A stretch of DNA of 64,000 nucleotides from Pseudocercospora fijiensis CIRAD86 (GCF_000340215.1 NW_006921536.1:3743092-3807091); one strand, 5' to 3'. Counted from the stretch's first letter, positions 48,805-60,813 are shown. Program-made: numbers and translations. The notes: generated by a model from the letters alone, not told the origin.

Positions 48805-51267
48805 TTTAGAAGACGTACCTCTTTCTAGAACGCTGTATCTGTATTAACTCTCCTCTCTCCTTAAGATTCCCGACACCGTTTAGAATAGAGATAGTTCGTA
48901 GGCGATAAGTTCCTATCCCCTAGTTTCGGGTATTTTAAGATTAAACCGTAGAAGTTATAGACAATTACTAGTTAACCTTTAAGTCGAGAAGTCGTATAAC
49001 GGTACAATGCCCCCTCTATAAAGAACTTCTAGAATGTGTCCGTTCGCTCCTTACTCCCCTATCGTATCGAGTACTTCCGGAGTTTATACTCCTTCGAACG
49101 TAAGTATAAAGGGAACTATATCTTATAGACCTATTAATTAAACTGCTCTATATACTCGGGTTTCTAAAGATACGCCTAGCTAGCCTTTTCGAAGATTTCC
49201 GGGTTAATACTCGATGTTCTTGTGTCTCCGAATAACCTTCTACTTAGACTCCGTAAAGGTAAGGACTAGGTAGTAGTACCCTATAATGAATTCCTACTAC
49301 TAGGATTCGGAGAGGATGAATCTAGCCCTAATCGTCGTCTAGGACTCGATAGGCTCGAAGGTAAGTATACGACCTCCTCTCGACGTTATCGCAATCTCGC
49401 TCGTATACTAGACTGTTTCGACTACCGTCTCGTTATTACTCTTCCTAGTGTAGCGCCTAGTATATATACAATATCGGTCGGTATGTTTTAAGGTTTCGTA
49501 CGGTAAGGTAAGGACTTAGGAGTAGTAGATATATACTAGTAGCTATAGGGAAATACCCTTTCTTTTATAGCATCGTATCGTTAGGAATAGCTAGGTAGTA
49601 AATAGCTGGCTACCTTTTTTTTTGTTTCCTAGCTATCTAACTACTAGATTTTTTTTCCTAGCTACCCTAGCTAGCCTAACTACTAGAATTTCTTTCCTAG
49701 CTACCCTAACTACCTGAATTTTGCCTTCTATACGGCGGCTCTCTCCTACTAACGGAACCGAGCTACTATACCTAACGAATCTAAGCTCGTTTTTAGTCTT
49801 AATCTATCCTCTTTCGGTATAAGACACTCGATAAGCAAATGCTTAGGCCGAGTCTAACTACGAAACCTAAGACTAACTAATAGCTCTATTAACTAATCCT
49901 AATCCTCGAACTCCTTCCGCTTCTTAGTAAAGACCTTAAAGAGCGCTCGAGCTTCTTCGGGTGCCTACGGAGTAGTCGAGATAAAGCCGTATCGCTAAAA
50001 TAGGTAATCCTTCGGAGGCTTATATAGAGATTTAGAGAATTCTAACGCTAACCTATCCTATTAGTAGCTTAGATTCCGGATATAAGCCCTCTCTGCCTTA
50101 GTAAAGATTTTATATAGTAGTAGCACTCTGCCTTCGAGAAACGCTTTCTATTTAACTATTAGTATCTGCCGGCTACGAACGCCGGCTATATATGCCGAGT
50201 ATAGAATAATTACCTGTACCCCTTCCTCCTATAGTAACACTTCTGCCGTCCCTAGATACCTAGCCCCGATCGCATTAATCGTAAGCTACTTTGCCTTTAT
50301 AGACGTAAAGGCTTCGCTCTAATACTAATAAAGAAACTTCTACTCTATATCGAGGATATAAAGACAACTAGTCTCGATTCTAATCCTTACTAGCTTTTCG
50401 TAGTAGCTTTAACTATAATTTTCTAGATTAATAGGACTTATGCCTTAGCCCTTTACTAGTATCTCGTCTCTTTAACTATACTCGATCTACTCCTAGCGCT
50501 TATCGTCTATAGCGTTAGGCCCTAAGACTATACCTATTACTAGATCGACGTATAGTATCTCCTCGCTTTTTTTAGTTCCTTTATTCGTAGCATTAAGCTC
50601 TATCGCGGCATCCTAAACTCTAGTATTGTTGTTCTCGGCTATCTAAATATCTCCGTTACTATCGGTCGTATCGATAGAGGTAGCGGCTATAGGTCTAAAT
50701 GCTATTAGTTAACGTATTAAAGAAAAATATACCGGCTATAGCTGCCGGCTACGGCTACCGGCTATAGCTGCTAGCTACGGCCGCTAGCTAGATTGACTTA
50801 CGCTACTAGAACTTTACGCTCGAAAACTAGCCGCAATTCTTTCCTCCTCTTAGCCTTCTCTTAGGTTATCTTCTTATTCTAACCTTTACTTTTTTCTATA
50901 GGCGCTAGCTATCGATAGAATGCCTTATTCCGCGCCTTTCTTCTCTTATCCTTAGCTCTTTTATCCTTATCTATCTTATCCTTTCTCTCGCGGTCTCGTA
51001 CGGAATTCTTCTTCGTAGAGTACTCCTCTTTAGTCTTACGCTTTTTAGTTAGACGCTTAGGTAAAACAAACTCGCGGTCTTTAGTTCTATCTTCTGTTTA
51101 GCGCGTAGCGCGCTTCTCTCTTGCTATTGTAAGGGAAAGGGGCGGGGGCGTAGCGTATAGTAGTTATTGTCGGTATAGGTATAGAGGAAGAAGTTAAAAG
51201 TGTAAGAATATCGCGAAGCCCTAATTATTGCCGCCTACGTAACGTTATATAGGTAAGCTTTCGTAAC

Positions 51268-51497
51268 TACGGTAACTACGCCCCGGCAATAGTAACTACG
51301 CCCTAGCAACGGCAACTACGCCCTAGCAACGGCAACCACGCCCTAGCAACGGTAATAAAGCGTAGTAAATACAACCTAGTAACTATTATAGCCGGCAATC
51401 GTAGCCGGTAGTCGAATAAGAGTGTCCTTGTAGTAAAACTACACCCTAGTAACGGCAACTACGCCCTAGTAACGGCAACTACGCCCTAGCAACGGCA
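51268..51497. repeat. 20-bp minisatellite blocks (hAT-2)
   Basis: Counterpart of 3841-4090: block one 51268-51355, block two 51437-51497 with three units instead of four. The blocks lie about 220-450 bp from the right end of the transposon, upstream of the transposase. Confidence 0.9.
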
Positions 51498-51696
51498 AAA
51501 GAGCGTAGTAAATGTAATAGAGTTACTATTATAGCCGGCAATCGTAGCCGGTAGTCGAATAAGAGTGTCCTTGTAGTAAAACTAATACAGTCTCTAGTTC
51601 AAACTAGGAATCTATATAGTTCGAAAAAACCAAACCGGAACTAGGGAGCTAGTTCGCCGCTAAGAAACCAAACTATATACGTTTAGTAGTTCGGAA

Positions 51697-51717
51697 ACCG
51701 AACCACTGCGGGGTCTA
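51697..51717. repeat. Right terminal inverted repeat of hAT-2
   Basis: Ends GCGGGGTCTA and is followed at once by the duplication CTTAGTAG (51718-51725). Confidence 0.95.
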
Positions 51718-51725
51718 CTTAGTAG

Positions 51726-53087
51726 TTACTTAGTAGATAGGCTAAGAGTAGCAAAGCGTCCTACGAGTCTTATTAGTTGTATTTATACTACTACTCGAAG
51801 AGGTCCGTTAACGTAGGTAATAAGATTTCTACGTACACTAGTAGACTTTACCGTTCTAGCGATATATAGATACTATAACGACGAAATAGTTAAGTATCTA
51901 AGGATAGTATTATACCGGATAAACGAATAGAAGAATGTGTTTCGCCTATATAGGGTAATAAAGGTATAGAAGAGGGCCTAGCGGGATGCGAAGGCTACTA
52001 CGCGAAGAACGAACGATTTAAATAACGACGATACGGTTATAATAGACGAAGACGACGAAGCTAACGAGCTAATAATAACATAAATAGAAGGGCACTTTAA
52101 TATATCGAAATTCTACGGTATAATATATGCCCCGAGCTATATTAAGACGTTCGGCAATCTTCTAGACTTAAATACCGGCTACTTCGAGTATAAACACTAT
52201 AAACTACTAAAGCTTATATTTTAGCTAATAAATAAGAAGCCTAGCTAGGAAGAAAGTATACTAGATAGCGATACTAATAGATTAAATATATAAGCCGAAG
52301 ACGATAAAGAATATATAGCAATCCCTATAAATACTCGTACCGTTAAGGAATATATATAATAGCTAATAATGCTAACTATAGTACGACTAGTAGAGGATAT
52401 CCTAGGATACTAGCCCGAGAAATAGAGGAACAGAAAGAAATCGGTTAAGTAGATTACAATAAGGGAGGCTATAGCTATAATAGAAGAGAACCTAGGTCGC
52501 GACTTCCGATAAGCGATTACGGTATTCGTACGGCAATAGGGTACCTACGATAAGAATAGCGCATTAAGTACCGCAGCCGACCCTAACGATATCGTAACGG
52601 ACTATATATACGTCCTAGATATAGAGATCTGCTTCTACGGTAGAATCCGATACTAGAGGCCTACGGGTAAGGATATAGAATATCCTAATATAGTAGTAGC
52701 CGACTTCGCGAGATATATACTAAACTAGGAGGGGCTCTATAGCAATAGACGTTATAATTTTATATAGGTATAAGAATACAACGTCAATTATATAGAAACA
52801 CCTAATAAATTAGCGGTTCGATTCGGCGGTCGCCTACTAGCGTAACTAAAGTACGTAATCTCGATTAATATAGAAATAGGAATTAAATATAGGAAGGGGC
52901 TTAGGACGAAACGGAGGCCTATTATAGGCGTTTTTGTTAAGCTTTACAACTATATTAACGATAAGAGCGAGTATAAGGATACGTATAGTCTAACGACAAT
53001 CTAGCTATAGCGTCTTTTACCGTACTATAGTAGACTTAAAGGGCGACAGGTATATAGCCTACTACTAGTCTATTATATATTATACGC
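51726..53087 (+). pseudogene. Plavaka-type transposase, segment 2
   Basis: Resumes the transposase after hAT-2. It reads DFTVLAIYRYYNDEIVKYLR (about 51.85-51.91 kb) and then FNISKFYGIIYAPSYIKTFG (about 52.1-52.16 kb), matching the conserved Plavaka C-terminal segment (FN-(I/L)-P-K-x-H...HY..FI...G) and a following HS.AAHK-like stretch, here FEYKHYKLLK. The frame continues to RFGGRLLA and INIEIGIKYRKG until the LINE insertion; the last 14 bases are its target duplication. Confidence 0.7.
53074..53087. repeat. Target-site duplication of the LINE, left copy
   Basis: TATATATTATACGC, repeated exactly at 57960-57973. Confidence 0.85.
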
Positions 53088-53139
53088 GAACGAGAAAAAA
53101 AATGGCAGCGAACAATTAGAGACGAAGGGAAGATAGTTA

Positions 53140-54360
53140 AGAAGGAAGGGAGGACGAATAGAAAGTACTATATACTAGGGTAGAGGAGGTGCTAAAGGCG
53201 GAAGATAGAAGAACCCCTAAGAGGGCATATAGGATAATAATCTCAGAACTCTTTAGAGGACTGAAAGCAATCTATAGCTAGGCAAGCTACGTAATTACAA
53301 AGGTAGCTAATACAGTCGCAGCAAAGATTACGAAGAAACAATAGGAGACAAGCCTAAACTACCGCACCTAGGCAGTAGTAGCTAGTTAGGAGGCGCTAAA
53401 ACCCCCGAGGATAGTAGTCAGAGTCTATATTACGGACCTATAGGAGCAAAAGGAAATCTAAGGACTTATAGGGAAAGAGATTATAGAAAGAATTATAGTT
53501 AAAGAGGTAATTAGGGCTAGGAACGAAGGTAAAGGGGTAATTAAGCTGTTTATAGTATAAGAGTAGGACAAAAAGAAGCTAGAAACACAAAAAGAATAGA
53601 CAACTAAGATAGGGAAAACAGCAAAGGTCTCCTAATAGCAGTTTATAATTATAGCCTATAGTATAATAAGAAGCTTTAAGGAAGAACAGGATGTTAAGAG
53701 CCTATAGAGACAAAACTAAGCTATATACCTAGGCCTAAAGATTACAAAAGTAGTATAGATTAAAAGGAAAATCGAAGAGACTAAGAAGCAGTCTTCCCTA
53801 ATTATCTAGGTAGGGAGTGTAGAGCAAGCTAATATAGTGCTAGACTAGGGGTTGTTCTAGGACTTTAAAAGATTGGAAATAGAGATATATAGAAGTAACT
53901 ACAGGATAATACAGTGCTTCAAATATTAATACTATAGATACTTAGCAGCTAAGTGTATAAAGATAACTAACACTTACTCCTATTGTATAGGGGATTACTA
54001 GGTTAAAGAATGCAAAGCACACAAGGGAGAAGCAAGATATATATACTATACTAAAAGACACCCCTCTTAGGCGAAGGAATGCCCGGTGAGAATATAGGCA
54101 GCTAGGAAGGTAAAGGAAGCTAGAATCAATACACTAAAAAGATATACAACAAGCTAGGGTAGCTAGGTATAGAAGCAACCTAGCTAAGTGCTATAAAAGA
54201 GGTCTAGGTAAGATAATAGGTTTACATTCAGGGCCTTACTAGTATAAGAGAGTTACTAGCAACTAGGGAGACTAAGATACCTTAACATTATAGGAAAGGA
54301 AGCAGGGCAGACAAAGCTTAGTCAAATATTAGTCTAAAGTAAGGGAAGACTAAAGGAAAA
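53140..54360 (+). pseudogene. LINE ORF1 (gag-like, zinc knuckles)
   Basis: A coiled, charged N-terminal region is followed at 53914-54090 by CFKY.YYRYLAAKCIKITN, then CIGDY.VKECKAHKGEARYIY and ECPV: a pair or trio of CCHC knuckles in which several Cys have become Tyr (TGT/TGC to TAT/TAC) and His codons have changed. ORF1 proteins bind the element RNA. Broken by stops. Confidence 0.8.
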
Positions 54361-54479
54361 CTTATAGGGAAATAATATAGATGAAACCTAATAAACATTG
54401 CAACATTACTAAACATTATATAGTACAATGTTAATAAGAGCAAAGACAAAGTATAGAGGAGCTTCCTTTAAGCACTAAA

Positions 54480-57400
54480 CCTAAAAGAATATTATATTAT
54501 TGCAATCTAAGAGCCCTAGCTCAACCTATATATAAAGAGACTAGCAATAGTTAAAGACCTAAGATACTACCCAATTATCTACAACTAGGGAGCCCTAAGG
54601 ATATACATCTATATTAGTAAGGAGATAAATACAGAAACCTAGTAGGCTATACTATAGGAGGATAGGGACCTAATATTAGTTTAAGTAGAGACATCCTAAG
54701 GTACACTCTAAGTCTACTACATATACAACCTACTACTAGACTTAAGAAGCAGTACCTAACTAAAAACCCTAGAAAGACTACCTAGAGTTATCTAGGGGAA
54801 CACCTACTAAATCCTACTTAGGGATTTCAACCTCTACTACCCCCTCTAGGGCTTAGACTTTACCCTAGCTTACTATTTCCTAGTAGGAAGACTAATTGAT
54901 ATATTAGAGAGGGAAGGAATAGAAATTGTTACCCTAAAGGGACTAATCACTTAGGAGGCAAGAGGAAGCAGTAGCACACTAGACCTATACTTTGTATTAT
55001 ATTAGATTAGGAATAGGATTATAAGATATAGGGTCAACTAGGAACTAGAAGAATTATTAGACCACTTCCCGGTATAGATTAAGCTAAATATCTAAGCCAA
55101 TTAGGAAAGGGAACTAGAGGAGAAGCTTAACTAGAAAGGTGCTAAATAAGGTAGGATTAGGGAGGAACTAGAAAGGGACCTAAAACTAGAGGAACTCTTA
55201 ATAAAGTACCTACTAAGGCTAGAGGACATCGACAAGGCAGTAGAAGAACTAATAGGAATCCTAAAACAGGTAGCTAGAAAGCATACCCTAGTAAAGAAAC
55301 ATTTACTATACTAGCAACTATACTAGACTAGTAAGTATATAAGGAAGGTTAAAGTAGTAAGGAAGGCTAGGAGGTAGTAGATATAAACCTATACCTAGGA
55401 AGTATAGGACAACTACAACAAAGCCTACTAGGAAAAGAAGATCTAGATTAAGAAAGATAAGATACAAGAATAGAGATCTATAATAGGAATAATTACAAAG
55501 AAACTAGAGGAGATATAGAGGATAGCTAAATAGGTAAGGAGGCCTAAACAGGAAAAGAATATGCTACTACAATTCCTAGACATTATAGACTAATAAGGAC
55601 AAATATAGACTATAATAGAAGGGAAAGCAAGAGCCCTAGGCTAACACTTCTTCTATAGAAAAGTACAAGCAGACCTATTAGACATAAAGGAGGAAGAACA
55701 AGAGACTCTACTGCTAAGCACACTAAGAGACACCTAGGTCAAACCCGAAACTATTGAAAGGATCCTAAAGAAAATTCCAGGTAACAAAGCACTAGGAGAA
55801 GACAAGATCTACAACAAATTTCTAAAAGTATACAGGAAGGGGCTAGCCCTAGCACTAGCTAATATCTTTTTATAAAGCCTAGCACTAGGACACTACCTAA
55901 GACTATTTAGGAAGTCCCTAATAGTAGTACTAAGGAAGCCCTAAAAGGAAGACTATATACAGCTTAAGGCCTATAGACTAATAGCCCTACTTAATATAAT
56001 AGGTAAGGTGCTAGAGAAAATTGTCGCTAAAAGGCTAATAACCTTTACCGAGGAAAGGAATATCCTTCCTAAAGGCTAGATAGGAGGAAGAAAGAAGAGG
56101 TTAACACTAACAGCTATAGAACTAATTATAGAACAGATTAAGCATATCTAGTACTATAGTTAAAACTAGGTAGCAACCCTCCTCTCCCTTAATATCTTAG
56201 GAGCCTTTAACAATATCTCCTATAAAAGACTCCTATATATACTTAAACAGAAAGCTATACTAAACTAGATAGTCCAATTTATCTAGTCCTTCCTATAGGA
56301 AAGATCGATATAGCTTATTCTAGGCAAATTTAAATTAGACCCAATGCTAACTAAAAAGGGAATCCCCTAAGGATTAACACTCTCCCTAATTCTCTTCCTT
56401 ATCTTTATAGCAGACCTACTCCTACTCCTAGAATCAAAAAACATATTAGTATTAGGGTTTATAGATAATATAAACATCCTAGCCTAGTCTAAGACAACAG
56501 AAACCAACTGCAAGATCCTAGAAGAGAAGCACTAGGAGTATAAAAAATAGGCAAAGAGGCATAGAGTAAAATTCGCCTTAGAAAAGTACTAGCTTATCTA
56601 CTTTAGTAAGGCTAAATCAACCTATAATATAAAGCAATCAATTACTATCTAAGGCTTTAAAACCTAACTATTAGTAGAGCTTAGGGTACTAGGGATCTAG
56701 CTAGATCCAAAACTAAATTAGGGACTATAAGTAAAGAAGGCAAAGTAGAGGGTAGATGCCAATATATAATCTATTAATAGACTTACAGCCTCTATATAGG
56801 GGGCTATATTCGAGAAAGCTAAAGTTATATACAAAGCAATTGTTAAGCTAGCAATGCTATATAGAGCACAGATATAGACAGCCTAAGAGAAAACACTAAA
56901 GAGGATTAAGCAACTAGTTAGTAGGTCCTAAACCTAAAGCCTAAAGAAAATCCTAGGAGTATACAAAACTATACTAACAAGGGTAGTGGAAATAGAATTA
57001 GGGATCCTACTAGTTAAACAATACTTTAAGGGACTAAGACACTAATATACGGCAAAGACAATAGAATACCTAGTCTAATAGACTATCTAAAAGGCACTAG
57101 ATAAGATAAAAGCCTAGTACATTAGGACTAAGAGGCGAGACAGACTATAAATAACTCTCTAGAAAGTCAAAGACCTAGAGTAATATAGAGTCTTAATAAG
57201 AGAAATGCTAGAGAAAGAGCTTTAGGGACCAAATATAAGGCTAAAGGAAGACAAGCTAAAGGGAGAGAAACAAAGCCTAGTAGAGTTAATTGCTAAACAC
57301 CTATAGGAGTAGGAATAGAACAAAACACAAGTTAGACTAGGAACCCTAAAGGCACTAATCAAATTTAGTTAATATAACTACTAGCTCTATAAGGACCTAA

Positions 57401-57730
57401 ATAGGGCCGAGGCAAGCCTAGCTATCTAAATCAGATCTGAACATATTAGACTTAGGTCTTACCTATTTAGAAGAAACGTCCTAGGAATTGAAAGCAGAGC
57501 GTACTAATATAGCTACCAATCTTAGAACCCTAAGTATATGCTGCTAGTCTGCCCTTAATAGTTAGAAGGCAGAAGTAATTAGAGACTAAAAGCAATAGAA
57601 AGGGAATACGATAAGCTAATCTAGAGCAAAGAAGACCTAAAGAGGATAGTAAAGTGGATTATTAAACAGGGATTTATACAACAATTCGCACTAGCAAGGG
57701 AAACTAAGGAGTAGATAAGAAGGAGGGAAG
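54480..57730 (+). pseudogene. LINE ORF2 (endonuclease and reverse transcriptase)
   Basis: The N-terminal apurinic-type endonuclease is readable (IIAIQEP.LNLYIKRLAIVK near 54.5 kb; GALRIYIYISKEINTE near 54.6 kb; LDLYFVLY near 54.98 kb). RT follows from about 55.94 kb with LLNIIGKVLEKIVAKRL, LSLNILGAFNNISYKRLL and KKGIP.GLTLSLILF. The catalytic box at 56458-56469 reads FIDN instead of (Y/F)-x-DD. A C-terminal Cys/His stretch lies near 57.5-57.56 kb (YMLLVCP). Stops replace Gln and Trp codons, including Gln of the PQG motif. Confidence 0.88.
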
Positions 57731-57959
57731 AAGAGGGGGAAAGAAGGGCAGGGCAGTAGGCAAGGTAGTCAGAGGGTAACAACTATAATACTAGTATACC
57801 CTAGAGGAAGGAAAATAAGGAAACGAGGAAGATTAACACTTATAAATAGGATAGGAGGGAGGTTTTTACTAACTAAGTTGGTTTCCTACCTAAAACAATA
57901 CATAGAAACAGACCTATATAGGCCGAAAGGCACTACAACAGGCAAATGAAATATCTATC

Positions 57960-58260
57960 TATATATTATACGCTATACCTATAGACGAAGGCGCCCTATA
58001 TAGGACTCGCTATATTAATAGTATAGTTAATTTCGAGACATATAATACAATTTACGACGAGGAATAGGAGGAGAAGGAAATGCGAGCTATAAAGGCTTAT
58101 AGGCGAGTAATAAAAAGGCAACGTACCGAGTAGAGTATATAGAAATTATACCTCCGAAATATAGAGGATAATAATACTAAGGCGGCGAAGAATAATTTTA
58201 TAGTTAATAGAGAACGTATAAGGCAGGATATAGCGATATATAGTAACGACGGTTAAAAAA
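57960..58260 (+). pseudogene. Plavaka-type transposase, segment 3 (C-terminus)
   Basis: After the second LINE duplication the frame resumes with GALYRTRYINSIVNFETYNT and a charged end (EEKEMRAIKAYRRVIKRQRTE...NFIVNRERIRQD), stopping near 58.26 kb. No further conserved motif. It is followed within 250 bp by the element's right terminus. Confidence 0.6.
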
Positions 58261-58500
58261 CTATTATAGTAATATACTTAAACCTATAGTACTACTAGTA
58301 TATTCTAGTTTAGACCGAGTCGACTAATACGACTAAGTCGACGAGTCGATAAGTATTAATATAGCAATATACGAATAGTATAAACATTACTAACGACTGC
58401 GACTACGAGCGACCTAGAGCGATCCTATATATACAAAAACTTACCTAAGCGATCCTATTAATCCTAAGCGATCCGGGCGCGAGTCGGGTTACGACTCGGT

Positions 58501-58628
58501 CGCTTAGGATCGCTTAGGATCGCTTAGGATCGCTTAGGATCGCTTAGGATCGCTTAGGATCGCTTAGGATCGCTTAAGATCGATATAATCGATAGAATCG
58601 ACGCGATTAGCAAAAAAGTTTTTGTAAC
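58501..58628. repeat. Right terminus of the Plavaka-like element with 10-bp subterminal repeats
   Basis: Eight head-to-tail copies of CGCTTAGGAT (58501-58580, the last changed to CGCTTAAGAT), preceded by inverted copies (AAGCGATCC at about 58.45-58.47 kb), then the inverted terminus ending GTAAC at 58628. Subterminal repeats of this kind are transposase binding sites in CACTA-type elements. Confidence 0.75.
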
Positions 58629-59754
58629 AAATACGCTTAATCGATAAAATTTAGCGTATTTAGAGAGGGCTAGTTTAGGTACTAGTTTAGGTGCTAGTTT
58701 AGATAGCTAGTTTATATATACTATCGATACTAACTTAATATTAATATAGCTTCTAGATAGGGACTTAAATACTTAACTAGTATACTATCTAAACTTTACC
58801 TATCTAACTTCCCCTTCTAACTAAGCTATTACTATCTATACTATCCTAGGTAGTAGCAACAAGGGTATATAATAATACTAGAATTTACGACCTATAACTA
58901 TTAATAATTAACTAAAACGAAGCGCCGCCTAGCTATAACTAGGTAAGTAGTTATAGTAATCCTTTATACCTAGTTATTAAGTTATATAGGGTATATAAGG
59001 GATTTGGGCTTCGGCCTTTTCTAAGGCAGCTAGTAGCCTAATAAACTAGTAGAGGTAACTGCCTATTGTCTAACGAAAGAAATTAGTTCTCTAGAGTAGG
59101 TTCTCTATAGTAGTACTTTTTTAGAAGTATATAAGGTCGAAGTCTAGTAGGTATATTTACTTAGTTAATTCGTAACTCGTCTTAAAGAGTTAAAAGCTCG
59201 AGGTTTATATCGTATCCGTAAGAGTAACTTCGAGTACTACTTATCTATAGTTTTTTGCCTTTTTTGCCTTAGGTTTATCCTTCCTCGCTCTATGTTTTCT
59301 ACTACTACTACGTCTTTTTTACTAGTACTCTACTACTATTTAGCGGCGGTAGTGCTAGTAGAATAGACTACCCTTTTACTAGTATAAGACTAGCTTTTAG
59401 CTTAAAGTATAGGTACTAGTAGTAGCAGTGCTAGTACTAGTTGAATTCGGTATTATAGCTACTATATAGTTACTAGGGCTTCGTAATATATAGGTAGCAT
59501 TTAGGCACTATAGAAGATCGCTAGGCATGCTATATATCGGCGTAGAAGGGCGGCGTATATATTATATATCCGCGCGTATATAGTATATAGTTAGCGCGTA
59601 TATATTACTATTATTATAAGTGTTTAAAAATGCCTAACGTTAAAGTTACGTAGAGGATATATTTTAATTTCTACTAGTTAGAATACTAGAATAGTTTTAT
59701 AAAGGCGGTTTATTAGATTAAACTCCCGCCGTAGGCTCTATACGTAATAGGCGA

Positions 59755-59779
59755 ATATATATATATATATATATATAAT
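59755..59779. repeat. (TA)n microsatellite
   Basis: An uninterrupted run of about twelve TA units. Confidence 0.95.
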
Positions 59780-60184
59780 ACGCCTTCTATATACGGCTTT
59801 AGTATATAATAGAAGGCAGGTCTAACTATTATCCGCCCCTAGCCTAATATTTCTAGACCTCGTTTCCGTACTCTTTATCGTAAGCTTCTTAGGTACTCTA
59901 ACTTTAGCCTAGAAATATCCGGCTTCGCTCGGATTAGTAGTAGTTATATATGTAGCTTTATATATAGTATAGCGCAATTTCTATACTAAATAATACTTAG
60001 AGATCTATCTCTCCCCTAGGCTAGTAGTAGAGGTTTTAGAACTTTATATTAAAACTCTTAATAATATACTTAGCTTTTTATAATAGTATAGTAGTATAAG
60101 AATAAAGAAACTTTTTATAGCAAAGACTTCTAGACTTATCTTATAAGCCTAATAAAAGTTAACTTTTTAGGGTAGAGATAGTTT

Positions 60185-60347
60185 AGCTATAGGTTAGGAA
60201 GATAGCTTAGTTATATACTAGAAGCAAATTGTATTTAGAAAATGTTATTATTAGAGAGCTTTAATCTAGCTATAGGCTAGGAAGATAACTTACCTATAAA
60301 CTAGAAGCAAATTATACCTAAAAAAACACTATTACTAGAGAACTTTA
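60185..60347. repeat. Direct duplication of about 78 bp
   Basis: 60185-60262 and 60268-60347 share AGCTATAGGYTAGGAAGATA, TAGAAGCAAATT and TATTACTAGAGA-type segments. Most differences are transitions. Confidence 0.85.
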
Positions 60348-60813
60348 TATATAAAAGTCTATTAATTCTAATTCGAGGGAGTCTAGAGTTGTAAAATATA
60401 TAAAATTATAGAATAGAATTTTCTAGTAATTAAATATACTATAGCTAACTTTCGATATTATATCTATTAAGTAGTAGTAGAAAGCATTAGAAAATCTATA
60501 TACTATAACGTATATAGGTAGGCTACTACTTAGACTACTATCCTAACTGTCTTTAGCAGTTACTAGTCTAAGTACTAAGAGATAGTTAAACTATAGACTT
60601 AGGCTATTACTATCCTAAGACTAGACGAGAATATTAGCGATTCCGGCTTTTATATTCTAAAGTGCGTTTTATTATTAGACAATCTGCCTTTACGGAATAT
60701 AGCGGTCCGCGTCCCGTATATAGACTACTCTATAGCGGGCTTAGATAAAAACTATATAGAGCTAAGCAAACTTTTCTACTAATTAGGGCGCGGAATATAG
60801 GAATCGCTATTCT

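Larger units (their letters stand above)
42126..51717 (-). mobile_element. hAT-2: complete hAT transposon, about 9.6 kb, RIP-degraded
   Basis: Terminal inverted repeats start TAGACCCCGC at both ends and an exact 8-bp duplication, CTTAGTAG, flanks them. The transposase is on the minus strand in the right half. The element interrupts the Plavaka-type transposase gene. Its size (9592 bp including a 100-N gap) is well above the 3-5 kb usual for hAT; the left 4 kb holds other coding-like segments and many TAGCCGGC motifs. A second copy begins the window (1-4310). Confidence 0.93.
53088..57959 (+). mobile_element. Tad1-like LINE, complete, RIP-inactivated
   Basis: A 4872-bp non-LTR retrotransposon flanked by an exact 14-bp duplication. 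It has an A-rich start (AAAAAAAATGGCAGCG), two coding regions on the plus strand and an ending GAAATATCTATC without a long poly(A). RIP is lighter than in the surrounding element: many CA dinucleotides remain. It inserted into the Plavaka-type transposase gene, whose frame continues on both sides. Confidence 0.9.
23505..58628 (+). mobile_element. Plavaka-type (CACTA-like) giant element with nested insertions
   Basis: The left end at 23505 (GTTACGGAAACTTTTTT...) and the right end at 58628 (reverse complement GTTACAAAAACTTTTTT...) are matching inverted termini that stay similar for about 70 bp. A Plavaka-type transposase gene lies in three pieces near the right end and runs toward it. Without hAT-2 and the LINE (and their duplications) the element is about 20.6 kb, counting gap Ns. 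It includes a helicase-like frame, tandem arrays and a hairpin. The target duplication could not be fixed (flanks AAAC and AAAT). Two gaps lie inside; if the scaffold is wrong, the termini may belong to different copies. Confidence 0.55.
58629..60813. other. RIP-altered DNA without a recognised gene
   Basis: No domain could be read on either strand. Pyrimidine-rich and TA-rich stretches, short local duplications and a (TA)n run are present. TG and CA are rare up to about 60.95 kb, so this too was repeated DNA or lay in the spread of RIP from it. Confidence 0.5.

Noticed and set aside
23505..58628. Starship-type giant element
   Set aside because: No recognisable DUF3435 tyrosine-recombinase captain at an end; inverted termini and a Plavaka-type transposase fit a cut-and-paste element better.
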